This document shows positions 1 to 7,902 of a stretch of 64,000 nucleotides of DNA, one piece after another (positions within the stretch are counted from its first letter, which is position 1; every line of letters begins with the position of its first letter). A program made the position numbers and the translations under genes. The notes under the pieces were generated by a model that did not search any database, was not told the DNA's origin, and saw only the letters and a list, made by a program, of their open reading frames with translations. The stretch is from the NCBI RefSeq assembly GCF_026626705.1, contig NZ_JAPNKC010000001.1, positions 4,836,001 through 4,900,000 on the forward strand, read 5' to 3'. The DNA comes from Pyxidicoccus sp. MSG2 (GTDB lineage Bacteria; Myxococcota; Myxococcia; Myxococcales; Myxococcaceae).

Positions 1-193
1 GCCGGTGCGGCTGCGCGGCGGTGGCCTCCTCCGAGACGAAGAGCCGGTACGGCACCCCACCCTCCGGTGTGCCGGTGTGCAGGCGCATTCCGGCGGGAGG
101 CTCCGCGAGCATGGGGGCCACGGCCCCCGAAGGCCCAGCCGCGCACGCTGCACACAGGGCCAGTGCGAGGACGGCGAGACGCACGGAAGCCAC
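1..193 (-). CDS. Secreted protein or lipoprotein, N-terminal part only
   Basis: The frame opens at a GTG at 193 and runs off the left edge, so only about 64 residues are visible. They begin with a short hydrophobic export segment ending in LCAAC, which could be a weak lipobox, followed by an Ala/Pro/Gly-rich linker and the start of a folded part (GGVPYRLFVSEEA). The start lies 4 nt past the stop of the PD40 lipoprotein gene, so the two are probably one operon. The visible part recalls the N-terminus of secreted alpha/beta-hydrolases, but no catalytic residue is in view and I do not assign a function. Confidence 0.6.
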   Translation of the reverse strand, partial: MASVRLAVLALALCAACAAGPSGAVAPMLAEPPAGMRLHTGTPEGGVPYRLFVSEEATAAQPHR

Positions 194-197
194 GCGT

Positions 198-1169
198 CTA
201 CAGGGGTCCGTACGACGGCTCCGCCGCACTGGGCACGGCGAGCGTCACCGAGCTCGGAGTCCCCGTGCCCGTCGTCGCGCGGTAGATGCCCGGGTCACCG
301 CCGCTGGCGTCGACGAGGAGGAATCCGAGCTGGTTGGAGCGCGTCCAGCTCGGCCAGGTCTCCTGCACGCTCGCGGCGGTGAGGTCCGTCACCCGCTGCG
401 CGCCACTCACCCCCGAGCCCCCGAACGCGGCCACGAAGATGCGCACGCTGCCGGAGGACAGCCGCCCGTCGAAGGCCACCTGCGAGCCGCTCGGCGACAC
501 CGCCACGCGGTTCTCCACCGCGAGCACCTCGTTGCCCAGCGAGCTGAACGTGGCGCCGGAGCCGTCGACCGGCACGCGCGCAATCTGGTTGAGCTGGCCC
601 AGCCCGCTGCCCGCGGGCGCAATCACCGCGCTCCCGTTGGGCAGGAAGGACGGCGCGCCGTAGGAGACGGTGGTGTTCGGCGTGAGCTCCACGAAGCCGC
701 TGCCGTCCGTGTTCACCCGGCCCAGCGACGTGACGGAGCTGTTGCCCGGGGTGAAGACGAAGACGACGCTGCGGCCGTCCGGGCTGAAGGTGGGCGTACG
801 GAAGTTGCCGCAGCCGCGCGGGCACGCGGAGTCACCCGCGCTGAACAGCGTGGCCGTGGTGCCACCCGCGGTGGGCACCGTCCGCAGCGAGGTGGCACTG
901 CCGGTGCGCTGGACGAACACGACGCTGCGCCCGTCGCGCGACACGGAGGGCCAGTACACCCCGCCCGTCGTCGTGAGCTTCTGCGGGCTGTTGGGGTCGC
1001 CGTCGTCGTCCACCACGTAGACGTTGCGGTCGTCCTCGCGCACGAAGGCGAAGCCCTGGGTGAAGAGGACGTCGCCGGTGGTGCCGCCACCGCCGTCGTC
1101 GATGGGCTCGCACGCACCCAGCAACCCAACCGCCAGCACTCCACCGATGAAACGCCGCATGCCCGTCAT
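198..1169 (-). CDS. PD40/TolB-type beta-propeller lipoprotein
   Basis: About 323 residues. The start ATG at 1169 has GGAG 8 nt upstream; an in-frame GTG at 1178 and an ATG at 1160 are alternatives. The N-terminus is a lipoprotein signal with lipobox GLLGAC and Cys near residue 19, then an acidic Gly-rich linker. The rest shows repeated blade motifs of the WD40-like PD40 type (SRDGRSVVF, SPDGRSVVF, SPSGSQVAF), as in TolB and related periplasmic propellers. It is likely an outer-membrane or periplasmic anchored propeller used for protein contacts. It is not tolB itself: there is no TolB N-terminal domain and no tol genes next to it. It shares a transcript with the partial secreted protein downstream. 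Confidence 0.8.
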   Translation of the reverse strand: MTGMRRFIGGVLAVGLLGACEPIDDGGGGTTGDVLFTQGFAFVREDDRNVYVVDDDGDPNSPQKLTTTGGVYWPSVSRDGRSVVFVQRTGSATSLRTVPTAGGTTATLFSAGDSACPRGCGNFRTPTFSPDGRSVVFVFTPGNSSVTSLGRVNTDGSGFVELTPNTTVSYGAPSFLPNGSAVIAPAGSGLGQLNQIARVPVDGSGATFSSLGNEVLAVENRVAVSPSGSQVAFDGRLSSGSVRIFVAAFGGSGVSGAQRVTDLTAASVQETWPSWTRSNQLGFLLVDASGGDPGIYRATTGTGTPSSVTLAVPSAAEPSYGPL

Positions 1170-1273
1170 CGCAGTCACTCCGCCTTCCGGCCGCTCCGAG
1201 TGCCCCGTACTACAGGGCGCACCGGGTCGGACGTCAACGCGTCACGGGACATTCAACGTGTCCCCGTGGACTG

Positions 1274-1801
1274 TCAGCGGTTGAGCTTCTGAAGCTCGTT
1301 GCGACACATGTTGCACAGCGACAACTGCTTGCGGTCGCAGTCCTGGGGCGTCTGGGCGAAGAACATGACGCACCGCGGGTCCTCGCAGTAGGACAGCCCC
1401 AGCAGGTGCCCGGCCTGGTGCACCACCTCCACCTGGATGCGGCGGCGCAGGGGTTCCCCGTCCGCGCCCTGGCGCAGGCGGAAGAGGCTCACCACCGCGG
1501 TGCGGGACTCGCGGTCCGCCTCGCCGAAGACGAAGGGCGAGTCGGGGACGAAGAGGTCCACGTCGGTGATGCCCATGACGGCGGCCTGACCGGGCTCCAG
1601 CATCGGCGAGAGCCGCCGCATGATGGCGTTGCAGTGGTACTGCCCCCGGTCCTTGTTGAAGGCATAGGCCGGAGAGGGAAAGGCCGCCTTCGCCAACACC
1701 GACTGGACGCCCATGTGCGTCGCCAGCGGGTCCTGCAAGTCCCTCAAGAGGGAGGCCGGTGGGCTACCCACGGAGACCAGCAGGAGCGTCTTCTGCGGCA
1801 T
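1274..1801 (-). CDS. Archaemetzincin-like protein with altered zinc-protease motif
   Basis: About 175 residues from the ATG at 1801, chosen because AAGGA lies 9 nt upstream; an ATG at 1819 adds six residues. The architecture fits the archaemetzincin (AmzA, M54) family: a short alpha/beta N-terminal half and a C-terminal zinc site followed by a Cys cluster. The family motif is HExxHxxGxxHC followed by CxM and CxxC. Here it reads HQAGHLLGLSYC, so the catalytic Glu is Gln (CAG codon, about residue 129) and the third His ligand is Tyr, while both first His residues and the downstream Cys residues (EDPRC, LCNMC) remain. It therefore probably still binds zinc at the Cys site but is doubtful as a protease. 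No neighbour explains its role; a tRNA gene lies upstream. Confidence 0.75.
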   Translation of the reverse strand: MPQKTLLLVSVGSPPASLLRDLQDPLATHMGVQSVLAKAAFPSPAYAFNKDRGQYHCNAIMRRLSPMLEPGQAAVMGITDVDLFVPDSPFVFGEADRESRTAVVSLFRLRQGADGEPLRRRIQVEVVHQAGHLLGLSYCEDPRCVMFFAQTPQDCDRKQLSLCNMCRNELQKLNR

Positions 1802-1864
1802 CGGGCCACCGTCCTTCATGCACGCGGACGGACGCGCTTGCTACCGCGTCCCCCCGGAGCGGAG

Positions 1865-1938
1865 TGGCTGGGGCGCAAGGATTCGAACCTTGATAATCAG
1901 AGTCAAAGTCTGATGTCCTGCCATTAGACGACGCCCCA
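1865..1938 (-). tRNA. tRNA-Gln (anticodon TTG)
   Basis: The minus strand folds as a full cloverleaf: acceptor stem TGGGGCG/CGCCCCA, D arm, anticodon stem TCAGA/TCTGA around the loop CTTTGAC (anticodon TTG), and a T arm with GGTTCGAATCC. Discriminator base G is followed by an encoded CCA (1865-1867). The weak U1-A72 closing pair is typical of tRNA-Gln and is an identity element for the synthetase. Confidence 0.95.
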
Positions 1939-1968
1939 GCAGGTTCGCACGTGTGAGTCTGGTGCCCG

Positions 1969-1997
1969 ATTCTACGGCATCCCGACGGGCTCGGGAA
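1969..1997 (-). promoter_or_regulatory. Possible sigma-70 promoter for tRNA-Gln
   Basis: On the minus strand a -10-like TAGAAT (1969-1974, five of six matches) lies 17 nt from a poor -35 TTCCCG (1992-1997). Transcription would start about 20-25 nt before the mature tRNA 5' end. The -35 match is weak, so this rests on the -10 and the spacing. Confidence 0.4.
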
Positions 1998-2018
1998 CCC
2001 ACCCTGACAGGGTTCCCG
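1992..2018. terminator. 9-bp hairpin downstream of rtcB-like gene
   Basis: CGGGAACCC (1992-2000) pairs perfectly with GGGTTCCCG (2010-2018) across a 9-nt loop. It lies about 150 nt past the rtcB-like stop and overlaps the -35 region proposed for the tRNA. There is no T-tract, so it may be a terminator or a protein-binding site. Confidence 0.35.
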
Positions 2019-2164
2019 ACCTTGTCCGCCATCTGACCCGACCGGGGGACCGGCGCCAATGAGGATCTGCCTGGAGCCCTGAAATCCGGGCCCGGCGTCA
2101 CTGCCAGCCTGGACTTCGAGTGAAGCCGGGGGCCCCCAGGCCCGCCAGGCCCCCGGGCGGCCCC

Positions 2165-3319
2165 TCAGCCCTTGAGGACGGCCAGGGGCGTCAGGCGCAG
2201 GAGCGGGGTGACGAGGTCGGCCTCGTCCTCCAGCACCTCGGTGATGTCGCGGTAGGCGGCAGGGGCCTCCTCGACGAGGGCCGCGGCGCGCGCCCGGTCG
2301 TACACCACGCGGCGCAGCGCGTGCTCCAGCGCGGCCGGGCGGATGCGGGCGCGGGCCTCGGTCCGGGTGAGGACGCGGCCGGCCCCGTGCGAGCAGGAGC
2401 GGAAGGCGCGGGGCTCGCCCCGGCCCTCCACCACGTAGGAGGCCGTGCCCATGGAGCCGGGGATGAGCCCGCGCTGCCCGGCCTCCAGGCCCACCGCGCC
2501 CTTGCGGTGGATGAGCAGCACGCGGCCCCCGTGCTCCTCCGCGGCGACGTGGTTGTGGTGCACGTCCACGGTGGACTCCGCGTCCGGGGACACGCCGAGC
2601 GCCTCGGCCACCAGCGGCACCGCGCGCGCGGCGATGGCGTCCCGGTTGGCGCGGGCGAAGTGGCAGGCCCGTTGGGTGTCCTCAAGGCACGCGACACCCT
2701 CGGGGGTGTGCGTGTCCAGCGCGGGCAGGGCGCCCTGTCCGAGCGCCCCCGCCACGCGCAGGTGGTGGTCGGCGATGGCGGCCCCCACGCCTCGCGAACC
2801 GGTGTGCAGGAGCAGCCAGACGTCTCCGTCGGCGTCCCGGTCCAGCTCGAGGAAGTGGTTGCCTCCGCCGAGCGTGCCCAGGTGTCGCGGCGCCAGCCGC
2901 TCCCACGCGTGGCGCAGCTTCTGGGTGGACAGCGGCGGGGACTCCAGCTCGGGAGGCAGCGACACACCGCGCCCCCGGTGGACGGCGTCGCCCACCGGTA
3001 CCTCCCGGGCCAGTCGTGCCAGCAGGGGTCGCAGCACGTCGCGGCCTGGCAACGCGGGCTGGGGGAAGCGCCAGGCACTCACGCCGCAGCCCAGGTCTCC
3101 GCCCAGCGCGCCGGGCACGACGTGGTGCTCGGTGGCGAAGACGGTGCCCACGGCGACGCCCGAGGCCACGTGGACGTCGGGCATGGCGGCGACGTGCTCG
3201 ACGACGTAGGGCTGGGCGGCGATGTGGCGGAGCTGCTTCTCCGCACCCGGTGGCAGCGCACGGGCCCAGACGAGGATGGGCACGGCGCCAGGCTCCGAGG
3301 GGAAGATGCGGGGCCTCAT
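2165..3319 (-). CDS. RtcB-family RNA ligase (short, RtcB2-like)
   Basis: RtcB joins RNA 3'-phosphate or 2',3'-cyclic-phosphate ends to 5'-OH ends using GTP and Mn2+. This 384-residue protein keeps the landmarks: MPDVHVASGVAVGTV, the metal-binding GGDLGCG, GGGNHFLEL, LLHTGSRGVG, the His-rich VHHNHVAAEEHGG, and SHGAGR with the candidate guanylylated His. It is shorter than E. coli RtcB (408), nearer the size of the RtcB2 subgroup. The start has an ideal GGAGGTGA 4 nt upstream, and its ATG overlaps the stop of the rbfA-like gene (ATGA), so the two are translationally coupled. RtcB2 proteins are known beside the release factor prfH, where the pair repairs cleaved 30S subunits; here the partner is an RbfA-like protein instead. 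The subgroup assignment is by length and context only. Confidence 0.88.
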   Translation of the reverse strand: MRPRIFPSEPGAVPILVWARALPPGAEKQLRHIAAQPYVVEHVAAMPDVHVASGVAVGTVFATEHHVVPGALGGDLGCGVSAWRFPQPALPGRDVLRPLLARLAREVPVGDAVHRGRGVSLPPELESPPLSTQKLRHAWERLAPRHLGTLGGGNHFLELDRDADGDVWLLLHTGSRGVGAAIADHHLRVAGALGQGALPALDTHTPEGVACLEDTQRACHFARANRDAIAARAVPLVAEALGVSPDAESTVDVHHNHVAAEEHGGRVLLIHRKGAVGLEAGQRGLIPGSMGTASYVVEGRGEPRAFRSCSHGAGRVLTRTEARARIRPAALEHALRRVVYDRARAAALVEEAPAAYRDITEVLEDEADLVTPLLRLTPLAVLKG

Positions 3320-3747
3320 GGTTCACCTCCCGCATCCCCCGAGTCGGGCCCGGTGTGCTCCGCGACGCCGATGTAGATGAAGCGCAGCTGCGGCACGCGC
3401 TTCATGTCGAGGTGGAGCGCGAGCTGCGAGCGCACGTAGCCGCTCGCGCGCTCGAGCGCCTCCTGCACGGCGCGGGTGCCGGAGGCCGCTGACGCGGGCG
3501 TCAGCGTGTAGCCGATGCGGACGAGGCGGCCATCCGGGGACAGCTCGAACGACGACAGCGAGACGCCTTCGAGCCGTGGGTCGGACAGGCCGCCACGGAA
3601 GAGGAGGGACACCTCCTGGGACAGGGTGGACTGCACGCGCAGGTGGCGCGCGGACGGGTTTTCGGACGGCGACTGCGAGAACGACGACAGCGAAGAGCCC
3701 TCGCGGCTGCGAGACGCTCGGGGACGGCGATTCCTGGAAGAAGACAT
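3316..3747 (-). CDS. rbfA: RbfA-like ribosome-binding factor
   Basis: RbfA binds the 30S subunit near the 3' end of 16S rRNA during late maturation. This 143-residue protein begins with a Ser/Arg-rich, probably disordered tail of about 32 residues, then a KH-like RbfA fold: ARHLRVQSTLSQEVSLLF, SDPRLEGVSLSSFELSPDGR, and a helix before VPQLRFIYI. The final 15 residues are acidic. I see no clear Shine-Dalgarno site before the ATG at 3747. It is not next to infB or truB, the usual neighbours of rbfA, so it may be a second, specialised copy rather than the housekeeping factor. Its stop overlaps the start of the RNA-ligase gene. Confidence 0.75.
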   Translation of the reverse strand: MSSSRNRRPRASRSREGSSLSSFSQSPSENPSARHLRVQSTLSQEVSLLFRGGLSDPRLEGVSLSSFELSPDGRLVRIGYTLTPASAASGTRAVQEALERASGYVRSQLALHLDMKRVPQLRFIYIGVAEHTGPDSGDAGGEP

Positions 3748-4242
3748 GAGTGGACGAACGGTTCCCAGCGGGCCGCGCGTGCACCTCGCGCCTCCCGGGC
3801 GTCACGCCACGGGGGACACGGCAAGGCACACACCGGCCGGTTGCACGGCGGTTACGGCTCCGCGCGCAGGCGTCCTGGGAGGGGCACACACCCACTCCAT
3901 CCAGCTCAGCACTTCGGCTCAGCGAGGGAGGAGGTCAGACCCGGACAGGCACGCAAGGCGAGGAGCGACCCGAGACACCGTTCAATACAGTCCCCATGGC
4001 ACACCTCCCGCCGCGCCTCTGATTCCGGCACGGACACTCGTGGGTTCCAGGGCAGGGTGCCTGCGCACTCCGCCCACGTCAGCCCGGGCACGGACGCACG
4101 ACGCACCATTTTCCTGACCTCGCCACGCCGGAGCAGGTGTCATCTGGCTACCAGCCACTTCTTCCACAATCCGACGGCAGACCGTTGCTGGATTGGCGTG
4201 CCAGCCCGCTCCGAATAGGCCGTACCCACGGGGTGCATGCAT
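3748..4242. other. Intergenic region, divergent promoters expected
   Basis: About 495 nt without a convincing gene. It lies between the minus-strand rbfA-rtcB pair and the plus-strand oxidoreductase, so it must hold both promoters. I found no clear -35/-10 pair, riboswitch or RNA gene, only a small GCAGG/CCTGC hairpin near 4055. The frames that stay open here lack recognisable domains. Confidence 0.5.
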
Positions 4243-5634
4243 ATGGCGGAAGCCTTCGATGTGGTGGTGATTGGCGCGGGGCCCACGGGTGAGAACGCGG
4301 GAGCGCGCGCCGCGGCGGCGGGGCTGTCGGTGGCGCTGGTGGAGCACGAATTGCTCGGCGGCGAGTGCTCCTACTGGGCCTGCGTCCCCAGCAAGGCGCT
4401 GCTGCGGCCGGCGGAGGCCTTGTGGCTGGCGAAGCATGCGCCCGGCGCGCGCGAGGCCATCAAGGGCCCGCTCGTGGCGAGCGCGGTGCTGGAGCAGCGC
4501 GACTACATGGTGGGCAACTACAAGGACGACTCGCAGGTGAAGTGGGCGGAGGGCGCGAAGCTGACGGTGGTGCGCGGCAACGCAAAGCTCGCGGGCCCGC
4601 GCAAGGTGCGCGTGGAGGCCAAGGACGGCAAGGTGCGCGAGCTGGAGGCCCGGCGCGCGGTGGTGCTGGCCACGGGCAGCCGGCCGCGCCTGCCGGACAT
4701 CCCCGGCCTGAAGGAGGCGAAGCCGTGGGACAACCGCGAGGGCACTGGCGCCAAGGAGGTGCCGAAGCGACTGGTGGTGTTGGGCGGCGGCGCCGTGGCG
4801 GTGGAGCTGGCGCAGGCCTGGCGCTCGCTGGGCTCGGAGGTGACGCTGGCCCAGCGCGGGAAGAGCCTGCTGTCTCGCTTCGAGCCCTTCGTCGGTGAGC
4901 AGGTCGCCGAGGGGCTGCGCGAGTCGGGCGTGCGGGTGCTGCTGGGCACCACGGCCGCGCGAGTGCAGCGCGCCGGGGACAAGGGCGAGGTGACGGTGAC
5001 GCTCACGAACGGCGAGGAGGTCCGCGCGGACGCGCTGCTGGCGGCGATGGGGCGCGTGGCGCGCACGGAGGGAATCGGGCTGGAGACGGTGGGCCTCCAG
5101 GCCGGGAAGTCCGTGGAGGTGGACGACCAGCTCCGCGCGAAGGGCGTGGAGGGCGGGTGGCTCTACGCGTGCGGTGACGTGAATGGCCGCAACCTGCTCA
5201 CGCACATGGGCAAGTACCAGGCGCGGCTGGTGGGGGACATCATCGCGGGGAAGAAGGCACAGGCGTGGGCGGACGCGAAGGCGACGCCGCAGGTCATCTT
5301 CACGCACCCGCAGGCGGCGAGCGTGGGCCTCACCGAGGCGAAGGCGCGGGAGGCGAAGCTACCGGTGCGCACGGTGCAGTACGAGATGCAGAACGTGACC
5401 GGCACGGGGCTCTTCGGCACGGGACTCAAGGGCACCGCGAAGCTGGTGGTGGACGAGAAGCGCCGCATCATCCTTGGCGCCACCTTCACCGGGCCCGAGG
5501 TGGGCGAGATGCTCCATGCCGCGACGATTGCCGTGGCCGGCGAGGTGTCACTCGACACGCTCTGGCACGCGGTGCCGTCGTTCCCCACCATGAGCGAGGT
5601 GTGGCTGCGACTGCTGGAGACGTACGGGCTGTAG
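4243..5634 (+). CDS. Dihydrolipoamide dehydrogenase-like flavin disulfide oxidoreductase
   Basis: About 463 residues of the class I pyridine-nucleotide disulfide oxidoreductase family (FAD plus NAD(P)H). Seen: the N-terminal FAD motif VVVIGAGPTGENAGARAA, redox Cys pair in GGECSYWACVPSKAL, NAD(P) motif VVLGGGAVAVELAQ, FAD motif ACGDVN, and the C-terminal dimer domain. The start is the ATG at 4243, with GGGGTG at a workable distance; an ATG at 4237 adds two residues. In true dihydrolipoamide dehydrogenases a His sits just before PTxSE at the C-terminus; here it is Phe (SFPTMSE). The protein is therefore unlikely to be a standard Lpd. No 2-oxo-acid dehydrogenase genes are nearby, and the substrate is unknown. 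Confidence 0.85.
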   Translation: MAEAFDVVVIGAGPTGENAGARAAAAGLSVALVEHELLGGECSYWACVPSKALLRPAEALWLAKHAPGAREAIKGPLVASAVLEQRDYMVGNYKDDSQVKWAEGAKLTVVRGNAKLAGPRKVRVEAKDGKVRELEARRAVVLATGSRPRLPDIPGLKEAKPWDNREGTGAKEVPKRLVVLGGGAVAVELAQAWRSLGSEVTLAQRGKSLLSRFEPFVGEQVAEGLRESGVRVLLGTTAARVQRAGDKGEVTVTLTNGEEVRADALLAAMGRVARTEGIGLETVGLQAGKSVEVDDQLRAKGVEGGWLYACGDVNGRNLLTHMGKYQARLVGDIIAGKKAQAWADAKATPQVIFTHPQAASVGLTEAKAREAKLPVRTVQYEMQNVTGTGLFGTGLKGTAKLVVDEKRRIILGATFTGPEVGEMLHAATIAVAGEVSLDTLWHAVPSFPTMSEVWLRLLETYGL

Positions 5635-5664
5635 CCGCGCCGCCGGGACTGCCCGGCGGCGCGG
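5635..5664. terminator. Bidirectional GC hairpin between convergent genes
   Basis: CCGCGCCGCCGGG and its perfect complement CCCGGCGGCGCGG form a 13-bp stem around ACTG, starting directly after the oxidoreductase stop and ending 20 nt before the stop of the minus-strand lipoprotein gene. There is no T-tract. Confidence 0.7.
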
Positions 5665-5684
5665 TGTGAGCACCGTGTCCGGAC

Positions 5685-6422
5685 TCAGGGACAGGGGCGG
5701 TTGACGGGGTAGCAGAAGTCCATGCCGCAGCGGCACGCATAGCCCGTGTTGCACGGGCCGCAGGCCGCGGCGGCGGCAACGCCCTGGTAGCCGTAGCCAT
5801 TCACCGTGACGCTGGCGAGCTGGTTGCTGTGGGCCGTGCCCTCATAGAGGTTGAAGTTGTAGCTGTGCCCCACCTGAATCCAGTCCGCGGACTGGCAGCC
5901 ATCCGCCCCGCTGGCGAAGAGCACCTCGGGCTGGCCGTCCATGCTCAGCCACACCTCGCCATTGGCGGTGAAGTTGACGTCCCAGCAGATCTGCGTCGAG
6001 CCGATGTGGGTGACGTTGGTGTTGACCCACACGTCCGTGGGGTTCGCGGAGATGGTCCCCGAGGCGGGGAACATGCAGTACCTGGCGTTGAAGATGGAGT
6101 CACACCGGCCGGTCTGCCGGTTGTAGCCGGGACAGGAGGGCGAGCAGAAACTGGTTCCGGGGACGTGCTGCGAACCCGAGGGACACGCGTAGATGTTGCA
6201 GTAATCAAAGTACAACGCGGACTGGGAGACGGTGCCGGAAGAGTCGGGCGTCTCCTCCACGGAGACGTCATCCGGCTGAGCGGCCCCCTCTTCCACGGCA
6301 ACCGGCGCGGGCGGGTTCGACAGCTCGCCGGAGTCTGGCGCTTCGGGGCCCGCGCAGGCTGCGGCGAGGGTGATGAGGACGAGCGACGGAATGAGGCGAG
6401 TCAGGTGGCTCTTCAGGTTCAT
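5685..6422 (-). CDS. Cys-rich lipoprotein of unknown function
   Basis: About 245 residues from the ATG at 6422, which has GAGG 5 nt upstream; a more distal in-frame start lacks support. A lipoprotein signal ends in TLAAAC (Cys near residue 24), followed by an acidic Pro/Glu/Ser linker of about 50 residues. The mature part has many Cys residues in two clusters (YCNIYACPSGS to FCSPSCPG, and CGPCNTGYACRCGMDFCYP at the C-terminus) around a beta-rich middle. The spacing suggests disulfide-bonded surface modules. I do not recognise the family. Confidence 0.75.
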   Translation of the reverse strand: MNLKSHLTRLIPSLVLITLAAACAGPEAPDSGELSNPPAPVAVEEGAAQPDDVSVEETPDSSGTVSQSALYFDYCNIYACPSGSQHVPGTSFCSPSCPGYNRQTGRCDSIFNARYCMFPASGTISANPTDVWVNTNVTHIGSTQICWDVNFTANGEVWLSMDGQPEVLFASGADGCQSADWIQVGHSYNFNLYEGTAHSNQLASVTVNGYGYQGVAAAAACGPCNTGYACRCGMDFCYPVNRPCP

Positions 6423-6532
6423 CTGTTCCTCGGGGTGTGAGCGACGAGGAACGAGCACCGCGTGCGACACCCGCCCCCTTCGCGTGCTGCGTCTGCAAGA
6501 GTAGTGAGATTGCAGAAGCGGGAACTACTGCC

Positions 6533-6545
6533 GATACGCGGTATC
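6533..6545. promoter_or_regulatory. Small inverted repeat in divergent promoter region
   Basis: GATAC and GTATC flank GCG in the 190-nt space between the divergent Cys-rich lipoprotein and GT87 genes. It could be an operator, but a 5-bp repeat can occur by chance. No convincing -35/-10 pair is visible in 6423-6613. Confidence 0.25.
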
Positions 6546-6613
6546 AAGCGTTTCCAGATTGGCAGGAGAATTACGCATCCATGGCCTCGTTGCCGTGGAA
6601 GGGCCGGCATGAA

Positions 6614-7885
6614 ATGGTGCCGCCTCCCCCCTTCCCCGCCTCCTCGATGAACGTCGCCGCAACGGGGCCCTCGCGTAACGAAAGTTCCTCAGACACCTGG
6701 GCCCGCTGGTTCTGGTGGCTCGTGCTCGCCGTGCTCGTCGTGGCCGCGGTGGCCGTGGGCCAGCACCCGCGGCGCGGCGTGGACTTCCGCGTGTACCTGG
6801 TCGCCGCCGAGCGCTTCCTGGAGGGCACCGACCTCTACCGCGTCTCCGACGGCACCATGCCGTTCAAGTACGCGCCCGTCACCGCGCCCCTCTTCATCCC
6901 CTTCACCTTCTTCCCCGCGCGCGTCGCCGTTGCCCTGTGGAACCTGGGCTCCATCCTCGCGCTCGCCGCGGTGGCCCGCCTCACCACGCGCGTGCCCGCC
7001 GGCCCCTCCGAGGCCACGCCCTGGGCCTGGGGCCCCGCCCTCGCCACCGTCGCCCTCCTCCCCGCCTTCACCTTCGAGCTGTTCTACGGGCAGGTGGATG
7101 CGGTGCTCCTGCTCCTGCTCGTGCTCTCGACACTCGGCGCCGAGCGCGGCCAGGTGTGGCGCCCGGCCGCCGCCTTCGCGCTCGCCTTCCTCCTCAAGCC
7201 GCCCGCGGCGCTCGTCGGTCTCTTCTTCCTCTGGCGCCGCCACTGGCGCGTCATCGGCGCCACGGCCGCCATCGGTGTCCTGCTCGCGCTTCCCACCCTG
7301 GCCCGCTACGGCTGGGACGGCACGCTCACGCAGCTGAAGCTGTGGAGCGAGACGCTCGCGCGCACCACGCCGCCATGGGCCCTGGGTGCCAACCCGCAGG
7401 GACTGCCCACGCTGCTGCTCTCGCTGGTGCTGCCCTCCGAATCGATTCCTCCTCCCGGGAGCATGACCCTCGCGCAGGGGCTCGCCATCGCGCTCTTCCT
7501 CGTGGCCGTCGTGTGGGCACGGCCCGGCCCCGCGGACCTGCTCGCCATGTGCTGCCTGGGAGTGACGCTCCTGTCGCCGCTCGCGTGGCGCGCGAACTAC
7601 GTGCTCGCGTGGCCCCTGATGCGCGCCGCCGCCGAGGGCCGCTACAAGCCGAACCTCGCGCTCGTGGCGCTCATCGCTCTCACCGGAACCCTCGTCTCCG
7701 ACTCAGGGCTCGGGTCGGCGCTGTCACACGACGTGCTCCTGTGGCGGCCGTTCGCCGTCGTCTACTCCGTGCTCCTCATCGCCCTGTTGTGGCAGGTACG
7801 CCGCGCGGGAGCACCGCGCGCGGTGACGCCAGGCGGAGAGCTGTCACGGCTGCCTCGCACGTTGCCCGGCATGCGCGTGCCTTGA
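6614..7885 (+). CDS. GT87-type (DUF2029) membrane glycosyltransferase
   Basis: About 423 residues from the ATG at 6614; ATGs at 6581 and 6647 are also possible and none has a strong ribosome site. The protein has about ten hydrophobic helices, the first at WFWWLVLAVLVVAAVAVG. It carries the family landmarks of polyprenyl-phosphate-mannose-type GT-C enzymes: an early acidic loop (GVDFRVYLVAAERFLEG), the LY..S..MPFKYAP segment, and YGQVDAVLLLLLVL. GT87 enzymes add sugars, often mannose, from lipid-linked donors on the outer face of the membrane. The acceptor is unknown, and no other glycan genes are nearby. Confidence 0.8.
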   Translation: MVPPPPFPASSMNVAATGPSRNESSSDTWARWFWWLVLAVLVVAAVAVGQHPRRGVDFRVYLVAAERFLEGTDLYRVSDGTMPFKYAPVTAPLFIPFTFFPARVAVALWNLGSILALAAVARLTTRVPAGPSEATPWAWGPALATVALLPAFTFELFYGQVDAVLLLLLVLSTLGAERGQVWRPAAAFALAFLLKPPAALVGLFFLWRRHWRVIGATAAIGVLLALPTLARYGWDGTLTQLKLWSETLARTTPPWALGANPQGLPTLLLSLVLPSESIPPPGSMTLAQGLAIALFLVAVVWARPGPADLLAMCCLGVTLLSPLAWRANYVLAWPLMRAAAEGRYKPNLALVALIALTGTLVSDSGLGSALSHDVLLWRPFAVVYSVLLIALLWQVRRAGAPRAVTPGGELSRLPRTLPGMRVP

Positions 7886-7902
7886 CGGCCCTCGAAGATG
7901 CC

